Shown here: piece by piece, positions 42,948 to 48,385 of the stretch
Position numbering within the stretch: position 1 is the first letter of the stretch
Layout of the letters: every line of letters begins with the position of its first letter
From: Thermoflexus sp.
GTDB lineage: Bacteria; Chloroflexota; Anaerolineae; Thermoflexales; Thermoflexaceae
Direction: 5' to 3'
Assembly (NCBI RefSeq): GCF_034432235.1
Contig: NZ_DAOUCJ010000032.1
Span: 1-48,385 of the forward strand
Length of the DNA: 48,385 bases
The notes under the pieces: generated by a model
What the model was told of the DNA's origin: nothing
Seen by the model: only the letters and a program-made list of their open reading frames with translations
Databases searched by the model: none
Position numbers and translations under genes: made by a program

Positions 42948-43073
42948 GTCGAATGAATTCGACCTCGAGAGGCGTTCGGCCGATGGCCGGCCGGCGCCGG
43001 CCGAACGCCTTTTCGCGTCGGCGCAGGCCGACGCGGGGCGCGCAGCGCCCCGCGAGGCCGATTTCCATCGGCG
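42948..43073. repeat. Mosaic palindromic repeat, copy 3
   Basis: Starts GTCGAATGAATTCGAC (42948-42963) and ends GAGGCCGATTTCCATCGGCG at 43073. The middle holds a long hairpin with arms GCGTTCGGCC and GGCCGAACGC. Copies 2 and 3 fill the gap between the convergent aldo/keto reductase and acyl-CoA ligase genes and could also act as a bidirectional terminator. Confidence 0.8.
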
Positions 43074-43087
43074 GAATCGGTTCGCTT

Positions 43088-44800
43088 TTACTCGGCCGAC
43101 GGGCCCCGGGCCCGTTCCTCCTCCACCAGCACCCGGCGCAGGACCTTGCCCACCATGCTCTTGGGGAGCTCGCTCCGGAACTCGATGAAGCGCGGGATCT
43201 TGTAAGGCGCCAGCTTATCCCGGCACCATTCCCGGATCTCCTCCACCGTGGCCGTCTGCCCTTCGTGGAGCACGACCCATGCCTTGACCGCCTCCCCTTG
43301 ATGGGGGTCCGGGATCCCGGCCACGGCCACTTCTTTGATCTTGGGATGCTGGGCCAGGACCTCCTCGACCTCCCGCGGCCACACCTGATAGCCGCCCGGC
43401 TTGATCACTTCCTTCTTCCGATCCACGATGTAGAAGTAGCCATCCTCATCCATGCGGGCGATGTCGCCCGTGTAGAGCCAGCCGTTCCGCAGGGCGTTCT
43501 CTGTCTCCGTCGGCCGGTTCCAGTAGCCCTGGAACACCTGCGGGCCCCGGAGCACCAATTCCCCGATCTCCCCCGGCGGCAGCTCCGTCACCCCATCCTC
43601 CAGGCTGACGATCTTCGCGTCCACATCGGGAAGGGGAATGCCGATGCTGCCTTCTTTGTTCACACCATAAAGCGGGTTGCAATGGGTGGCCGTGGGCGCC
43701 TCCGATAGGCCGTAGCCCTCTACCAGCTTCGCCCCGGTGATCTCCTCAAAACGGCGTTTGATCTCCAGGAGCAGCGGCGCGGCGCCGGAGATGCATGCCC
43801 GGATAGTGCGCAGATTGTATTTGCCGGCCTTGACATCCGGATGGTTATTGATGGCATTGTATAGGGTCGGCACCCCCGGGAACATGGTCACCCGATAGCG
43901 CTGCAACCCATCCAGGAGGGTGGGAAGATCCCGCGGGTTCGGCACCAGAACCAGGGTGGCGCCGCACTGCATGGCCAGACCCATGGCCACGATCATTCCA
44001 TAGGCATGGAAGAGGGGCAGAGCCCCCATGACCACCTCCTGGCCCTCCCGGATCTCCGGATCCCACGCCCGAACTTGGAGGACATTGGCGACGATATTAC
44101 GATGGAGAGCCACTGCCCCCTTCGAGAGGCCGGTGGTCCCGCCCGTATACTGGAAGATCGCCACATCATCCGGCCCCACGTCCACCGCCGGCCGCTGGTC
44201 CGGCCGGTAACGCCGCAACAGATCCTGGAACCACATGTCATCATCCCGTAACACCACTCGATCCCCTTCCTGGCGCTCCCGGGTCAGGGTATAGAGGAGC
44301 TTTAACAGCGGGCTCATATATTCCTTGATGTGGGCGGCAACGATCCGGCGCACTGAGGTGTTGGGCTGAACGGATTTCACCCGTTCATAGATCCGGCTGA
44401 GGACGATCGCCACAGTCGCCCCGGAGTCCGCCAGCTGATATTCCAGCTCCCGGGGGGTGTAGATCGGGTTCGTGGCGACCACGATGCCACCGATCTTCTG
44501 GATCGCGAAATAGGCGATAACAAACTGGGGGATGTTGGGCATAATCAGGGCCACCCGATCGCCCTTCCGCACCCCCAGCTCATGGTAGAGCGCGGCCGCC
44601 AGGCGGTCGGAGAGCTCGTTGAGCTCCCGATAGGTCATGGCGCTGCCCGCAAAGCCCGGATGAGCAGGCTTAAAGATCAGAGCCGGGCGATCGGGAAACC
44701 GCCGGGCGGAATCCTCCAGGAAGCGGAAGAAGGGGATGGGTGGATACACTAAGGAACGGGGGGTGCGGGGATCATAAAAGCGATGCCAGGGTCGCTCCAT
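43088..44800 (-). CDS. fadD: Long-chain fatty-acid--CoA ligase
   Basis: A protein of 570 residues. It activates fatty acids through an acyl-AMP to acyl-CoA, feeding beta-oxidation or lipid synthesis, at the inner membrane or in the cytosol. The P-loop-like AMP motif is FQYTGGTTGLSKGAVALH, followed by ALPLFHAYGM, ISGAAPLL, VEGYGLSEAPTATHCNP, the hinge YTGDIARMDEDGYFYIVDRK and KEVIKPGGYQVWPREVEEVL. The catalytic Lys lies in PKSMVGKVLRR near the end. GGAGG precedes the ATG by seven bases and a promoter lies at 44836-44866. It is convergent with the aldo/keto reductase. Confidence 0.95.
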   Translation of the reverse strand: MERPWHRFYDPRTPRSLVYPPIPFFRFLEDSARRFPDRPALIFKPAHPGFAGSAMTYRELNELSDRLAAALYHELGVRKGDRVALIMPNIPQFVIAYFAIQKIGGIVVATNPIYTPRELEYQLADSGATVAIVLSRIYERVKSVQPNTSVRRIVAAHIKEYMSPLLKLLYTLTRERQEGDRVVLRDDDMWFQDLLRRYRPDQRPAVDVGPDDVAIFQYTGGTTGLSKGAVALHRNIVANVLQVRAWDPEIREGQEVVMGALPLFHAYGMIVAMGLAMQCGATLVLVPNPRDLPTLLDGLQRYRVTMFPGVPTLYNAINNHPDVKAGKYNLRTIRACISGAAPLLLEIKRRFEEITGAKLVEGYGLSEAPTATHCNPLYGVNKEGSIGIPLPDVDAKIVSLEDGVTELPPGEIGELVLRGPQVFQGYWNRPTETENALRNGWLYTGDIARMDEDGYFYIVDRKKEVIKPGGYQVWPREVEEVLAQHPKIKEVAVAGIPDPHQGEAVKAWVVLHEGQTATVEEIREWCRDKLAPYKIPRFIEFRSELPKSMVGKVLRRVLVEEERARGPSAE

Positions 44801-44835
44801 GGAGCACCTCCTAAGCCTGATACACCTTCCCCATA

Positions 44836-44866
44836 ATTATAATAATGTTTCTGTCTCCTCTGTCAA
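44836..44866 (-). promoter_or_regulatory. Promoter for the acyl-CoA ligase gene, TTGACA with TATTAT/TATAAT
   Basis: Minus-strand TTGACA is at 44866-44861. A TATTAT -10 at 44844-44839 gives a 16-base spacer; the overlapping TATAAT at 44841-44836 gives 19. The AT-rich patch stands out in this GC-rich region and lies 36 bases from the ATG. Confidence 0.7.
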
Positions 44867-44908
44867 CAGATCCCAATTGATCTCCCCAGCCGGAGCTTCG
44901 CCGAAAGG

Positions 44909-44937
44909 TTGACCGCTCTCCGAAGCCTTGATAACAT
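44909..44937 (+). promoter_or_regulatory. Promoter TTGACC-N17-TAACAT for the STAND ATPase gene
   Basis: TTGACC at 44909-44914, a 17-base spacer and TAACAT at 44932-44937, 53 bases upstream of the ATG at 44991. The intact promoter suggests that the frameshifted gene is still transcribed. Confidence 0.6.
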
Positions 44938-44990
44938 AAAAGCAGCCGCGGTCTCGCTCTCCATCGCTCCGCCTATCCCCTTGGGTATCA

Positions 44991-47103
44991 ATGAACAAAA
45001 ATCTCAAGGATTTCATTCGAAACGAGCGACAGCAATGGTTTGTGGGCCGTCAGATGGAGCGATCCGCTTTCCAAGCTGTCCTTCGTGAAGCGGAACGCAA
45101 GGGTGCGGTGTTTTTCGTTTTCGGCCCCGGGGGGATCGGAAAAACCACCCTGCTCCGTGAATGGGAAGCAATGGCGCAATCGCTGGGGGTTCCCACCGCT
45201 TTCTTAGACGGGCGCTATATCCATGCCCACACCCCCGCATTCATCGAGAATGTTGTGCGCGCCCTGGGGGGAGAATCCGAAACCTCCTTGGAGGAGCTGT
45301 GGGGGCGCTTGCCCTGCCCTCCAGCGATCTTCCTGGATGGATACGAAGCCTTGCAGGGTTTAGAAGCAGGGTTTAGAAGCATGGTTAATGGAAGATTTCA
45401 TCCCGCGCCTTCCGGCGGGCTCGATCGTGGTGATAGCCAGCCGTCACCCTCCCTCTTTGAAATGGCGAACGGATCCAGGTTGGGCGCAGCTCATTCGAGT
45501 GTTCCCGCTGCGGAACTTCTCCTTTGAAGAGACCGCGGAATATCTTCGACGACGCGGGATCCCTGAATCTCAACACCGGACCGCCTTCAGTCTGACCTGG
45601 GGGCATCCTCTGGCTCTGGCTCTGGTGGCCGACATCCTGCAGCAACAACCAGGGCGGCTTCCCGAGATCGAAGCCATCCCCGACCTCTTCTCCAGCCTGC
45701 TGGAAATCTTCCTGGAAGAAGTGCCCACTCCCGCTCACCGAGCCGCCCTGGAAGCATGCGCCCTGGTGCGATCTCTGAGCGAGCCCCTCCTGGCGGAGGC
45801 CATCGGGCAGGCGGACGTCGAGGCCCTCTTTAACTGGTTACGTCGCCTATCCTTCGTCGAATCCGGCCCCCACGGACTGCGGCTTCACGATGTGGTGCGC
45901 GAGAGCATCCTCGCCGATCTACAATGGCGCAATCCGGAAAGATACCGGGACCTGCATCGCAAAGCGCAGTCTTACTATATGCGACGTCTGAACGAGCTCC
46001 AGGATCCGACGCGCCTCGAACTTCTCGTCGATTATATCTATTTGCATCGCCGGCACCCGCTCCTTCGACCCTTCTTTGTGGAGCTGCGGATCCGCTGGGC
46101 CGCTGAGGACACGTTCTTCATTGATCATCCGACTCCGTCCGAACATCATCAGCTACTCGAATGGATCGCCTTGTATGAGGGAGAGATCTCGGCCTCTCTG
46201 GCTGAACACTGGTTTCACCGTCAGCCCGATGGGCTCATCGTCGTCCGCGATCAATCCAAGGAGGTCCGAGGGTTCCTGCTCGCGTTGCGTTTAGAAGACA
46301 TTGCGCCCGCGGAGTCCTCTATTGATCCGGCCATTGATATTGCCCTCTCATGGCTCCAGCGCCATGCCCCATTGCGCCCCGGGGAAAGGGGGCTCTACTT
46401 CCGCTTCTGGATGGCTCGGGACACTTACCAAGATCTCTCTCCTGTCCAGAGCCTCCTGGGGCTTGAGATGGTCCGGCTTTGCCTCACCACTCCACGCCTG
46501 GCCCTTTCCTTCTTTCCTTTCTCGAACCCGGAGTTCTGGGCCCCCCTGTTCGCCTACGCTGAGATCCCCCGCTGGCCTCATGTAGATTTCGAAATCGGCG
46601 GTCGTCGCTACGGCGTCTATGGTCAGGACTGGAGGAAAACGCCTATCCCGCTTTGGCTGGCCCGCCTGGGGAAAAAGGAGGCAGAGCCCGTTGCGGAACC
46701 TTTCCAACCTCCCTCCGATGAATCCATCGTTGTTCTGAATTTTTCTGATTTCCGCGAAGCCGTTCGCCAGGGCTTTCGAGATCTGCACCGGATCGATCGA
46801 TTGGCCGAAAACCCCCTGGCCCGATCCCGCCTGGTTCTCTCTCGCACAGGCTGGCAAGCTCCCGCCGAGAAACGCGGAGCCCAACTCCAGCAAATGCTGC
46901 TTGAGGCCGCCCGCCGGCTGCAAGCCTCCCCCAAAGATGCCCGCAAATACCAGGCCCTTCATTGCACTTACATCGAACCCCTGGGATCTCAGGAGCGGAT
47001 CGCCGAGCGCCTGGATCTCCCCCTCAGCACCTATCGGCGTTACCTGCAATCCGCCTTGGATCAAATCACCGCTTGGCTGTGGGAACAGGAGCTATCCGCT
47101 TAA
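44991..47103 (+). pseudogene. STAND-type ATPase regulator split by a 13-bp tandem duplication
   Basis: The first frame (44991-45527) has VGRQMERSAF, Walker A FGPGGIGKTTLL (Gly45-Thr52) and Walker B PAIFLDGYEAL, then loses sense after GLEA. The second frame, open from 45388 to 47103, carries the rest of the NTPase (GSIVVIASRHPPSLKW, LTWGHPLALALVADIL), helical arm repeats, and a region around 46060-46600 with GNAT-like features (GLIVVRDQSKEVRGFLLALR). It ends in a HTH-like end domain (QERIAERLDLPLSTYRRYLQ). Deleting one copy of the duplicated 13-mer at 45353-45381 fuses the frames as GLEAWLMEDFIPRL, giving about 699 residues. As it stands only a 178-residue product or a truncated start at 45388 is possible. 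The protein is probably a ligand-responsive transcription regulator. Confidence 0.85.
45353..45381 (+). repeat. 13-bp direct tandem duplication inside the ATPase gene
   Basis: GGGTTTAGAAGCA occurs at 45356-45368 and again at 45369-45381. The preceding GCA (45353-45355) extends the 13-base period over 29 bases. Thirteen is not a multiple of three, so the extra copy shifts the frame. The single-copy reading gives an uninterrupted protein. Confidence 0.95.
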
Positions 47104-47113
47104 CCCCTCTCCC

Positions 47114-47413
47114 CTACGGCCTCGTCCGACTTCCCGCCACCAAGGCCTGGCCAATCGCCATGAACAAACTCACAAATCCCAGGAAATTCAAAACCTCCGC
47201 CAAAGTGTGAGAAAACAAAATCACTGTAACATTGATATGATATAAAATATACGAAAATTGTGAAATTGAATACATCAAAAAACCGAGGGAGGCAAGCGTG
47301 TATTTGCTTTGATAACATTGGTATGCAAACCACAATGCGACGAGGAGAAAGGTGAGGTGGATCATAATAAAAACCGGGTTAGGAATTTGATCGGCAAAGG
47401 CTCCGAAATGCAT
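47114..47413 (-). CDS. Small three-helix membrane protein
   Basis: A protein of 99 residues with GGGAGGG five bases before the ATG. Three hydrophobic helices lie at about residues 14-32 (PVFIMIHLTFLLVALWFAYQ), 42-60 and 65-90. No family recognised. It is AT-rich compared with the cupredoxin gene upstream, from whose stop it is separated by 20 bases, so they are probably co-transcribed. It is convergent with the STAND ATPase gene, whose end is ten bases away. Confidence 0.7.
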   Translation of the reverse strand: MHFGAFADQIPNPVFIMIHLTFLLVALWFAYQCYQSKYTLASLGFLMYSISQFSYILYHINVTVILFSHTLAEVLNFLGFVSLFMAIGQALVAGSRTRP

Positions 47414-47433
47414 AGCGCCCTCCCTGGTTTAGT

Positions 47434-47853
47434 TTAGCGCACACGGATAATACCCTGCATATGGGTATGGCGTTGGCAGAAGTAGGGATACTCCCCTGCT
47501 TGGCGAAAGGTCCAGGAAAAGGAGCGCCCCTGTTCAAGGGGACCGGAATCGAAAAGCCCGGAAGGGGCTTCCGGCTTTCCACTGGTAACCGTATGGGTGG
47601 TGGCGTCCTCATTGATCCAAACCACAGTCGTCCCCGCAGGGATCTCCAGGATCTCGGGCTGGAAACGGAATAGACGGATCCGAATCCGCTCTACCGGCGA
47701 TGTAGAGGTGGGCGTTGGCCAGGGCGTCGACGTCATGGCCGTCGGTGACGGAAGGGGCTGAGGGATCGAACCCGGTGTCGAAACCCCGCATGCCGCAAGT
47801 CCGAGGGCCATCCCAATGCTCCGAAGCCATCGCACTCGTATCCCCAAAGGCAT
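47434..47853 (-). CDS. Cupredoxin (plastocyanin-like) lipoprotein
   Basis: A protein of 139 residues. The N-terminal signal ends MALGLAAC, a good lipobox (Cys22), followed by a Pro/Thr/Ser linker (about 25-52). The blue-copper domain (about 55-139) has the type 1 copper ligands in canonical spacing: His in ATTHTVTS, then Cys, His and Met in YPYFCQRHTHMQGIIRV. It should be an extracytoplasmic, membrane-anchored electron carrier or copper-binding protein. It is followed by the small membrane protein on the same strand and preceded by a terminator hairpin and the truncated helical protein. Confidence 0.93.
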   Translation of the reverse strand: MPLGIRVRWLRSIGMALGLAACGVSTPGSIPQPLPSPTAMTSTPWPTPTSTSPVERIRIRLFRFQPEILEIPAGTTVVWINEDATTHTVTSGKPEAPSGLFDSGPLEQGRSFSWTFRQAGEYPYFCQRHTHMQGIIRVR

Positions 47854-47883
47854 GGCGGATTCACCCCCAGCGCTTCAAGTGAG

Positions 47884-47914
47884 CTGGGGGCTGCTCGCAG
47901 GAAGCAGCCCCCAG
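47884..47914 (-). terminator. 12-bp perfect stem hairpin after the helical protein gene
   Basis: CTGGGGGCTGCT (47884-47895) pairs with AGCAGCCCCCAG (47903-47914) over a 7-base loop. It lies 13 bases past the stop of the minus-strand gene at 47928. No T-run follows. Confidence 0.6.
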
Positions 47915-47927
47915 CCGCGCACTCGCC

Positions 47928-48385
47928 TTACGGGCGGAATTTATCTGGGAACTGCTTGACAATGGCTTCAGCCAATGGGTCGGCGATCATTCGCATATGG
48001 GCGTAGGCCTTGCGCAGGGCCATGTAGGCCTGGTCCGGATTCCCCGCCGCCTGGGCGTCGATCACCGCCTTCAAGGTCAGAATGTGCTCCTTGACCAAAC
48101 CGGCAACCGCTTCCTTGGTCAGATTCGGATTCGCCGAGCTCAGGAAAGCCCCAAATTCCTCCGTATACGCCAGAAGATCCGCTACCGCCTTATCCTGCTT
48201 CCCCTTGTCTTTCATCGCCAGCCCCATCGTGTAATCCACCACAAACCCAATATGCTTCCGCCAGAGCGGCAAGAACGCCTTCTCCGCATCCGCCCCATAT
48301 ACCGACCCCACCGCCTTCGAAAGATCCACCGAGTTCGCATCCAGCGCCGCAGCCGCCGCCTTGAACTCCGCCTCCCGCTTCCCCA
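47928..48385 (-). CDS. Helical protein of unknown function (5' end outside window)
   Basis: The last 152 residues are visible. The frame runs open through the window edge with no need for an internal start: the apparent start at 48329 is an internal Val codon. The sequence is alpha-helical with regularly spaced segments (AEKAFLPLWRKHIGFVVDYT, LLAYTEEFGAFLSSANPNLT, LTLKAVIDAQAAGNPDQAYM, AYAHMRMIADPLAEAIVKQF). This looks like half of a tandem helical-bundle domain with conserved His residues that could bind metal. I do not recognise a named family. It may be secreted, because it precedes a cupredoxin lipoprotein on the same strand, but the N terminus is not visible. Confidence 0.8.
   Translation of the reverse strand, partial: GKREAEFKAAAAALDANSVDLSKAVGSVYGADAEKAFLPLWRKHIGFVVDYTMGLAMKDKGKQDKAVADLLAYTEEFGAFLSSANPNLTKEAVAGLVKEHILTLKAVIDAQAAGNPDQAYMALRKAYAHMRMIADPLAEAIVKQFPDKFRP

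Noticed and set aside
32729..43073. CRISPR array or integron att sites as explanation of the repeats
   Set aside because: Copies are few, far apart or adjoining without spacers of uniform length, and no cas or integrase gene is present; block structure fits palindromic interspersed repeats.
48329..48385. Start codon at 48329 for the last gene
   Set aside because: It is an internal GTG; the frame continues with helical, family-like sequence to the window edge, so the gene is truncated by the window.

Overview
This is a GC-rich window (AT-rich only in a few islands) with densely packed genes. Gene content and codon style fit a thermophilic Chloroflexota bacterium, perhaps Thermoflexia or Anaerolineae. 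That placement is inference from gene style (type 2 IDI, two-half ThyX, STAND ATPases with a C-terminal HTH, many short lipoproteins with Pro/Thr linkers), not from a marker gene. I saw no rRNA, tRNA, CRISPR array or transposase.

Layout. 1-2.7 kb (minus): a truncated response regulator, then the oxidative pentose phosphate pair pgl/zwf, overlapping by ATGA. 3.0-4.4 kb: an AT-rich island with a secreted protein interrupted by an amber codon and a polytopic membrane protein. 4.4-7.5 kb (minus): a tight operon of PEBP lipoprotein, orphan sensor kinase and secreted TIM-barrel-like protein. 7.8-12.4 kb: a decay zone. It holds two separate ECF sigma/anti-sigma remnants, a secreted protein broken by two frameshifts, a frameshifted small exported protein and one apparently intact lipoprotein. 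12.4-22 kb: intact metabolic genes (HIT protein, methyltransferase, GH13 alpha-glucosidase, methylmalonate-semialdehyde dehydrogenase, molybdenum hydroxylase large subunit, Uma2 nuclease, hutI).

22.4-29 kb holds the most interesting system. A REC-GGDEF protein is followed on the same strand by a BcsB-like periplasmic/membrane protein, a GT2 polysaccharide synthase carrying an N-terminal MshEN-type domain instead of PilZ, and a large polytopic membrane protein. MshEN domains are known c-di-GMP receptors, so this looks like a self-contained, locally c-di-GMP-controlled exopolysaccharide synthase. It resembles the NfrB type in principle, but here has a BcsB-like partner.

29-44.8 kb: hutU, acpP, isoprenoid genes (type 2 IDI and a GGPP-synthase-like enzyme), queG, a ferredoxin with a near-consensus promoter, an M20 peptidase, a two-half ThyX divergent from a pyrimidine-nucleoside phosphorylase, small proteins (membrane protein, DinB), an aldo/keto reductase and a long-chain acyl-CoA ligase. 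Intergenic gaps here carry mosaic palindromic repeats (three copies) and short REP-like hairpins (three copies in the window). 45-47.1 kb: a STAND-type ATPase regulator split by a perfect 13-bp tandem duplication; removing one copy restores a single frame of about 699 residues. 47.1-48.4 kb (minus): a small membrane protein, a cupredoxin lipoprotein and a truncated helical protein.

The lesions are concentrated in regulatory, secreted and AT-rich genes, while the long metabolic genes are uninterrupted. This argues for real gene decay or switching rather than generally poor sequence.
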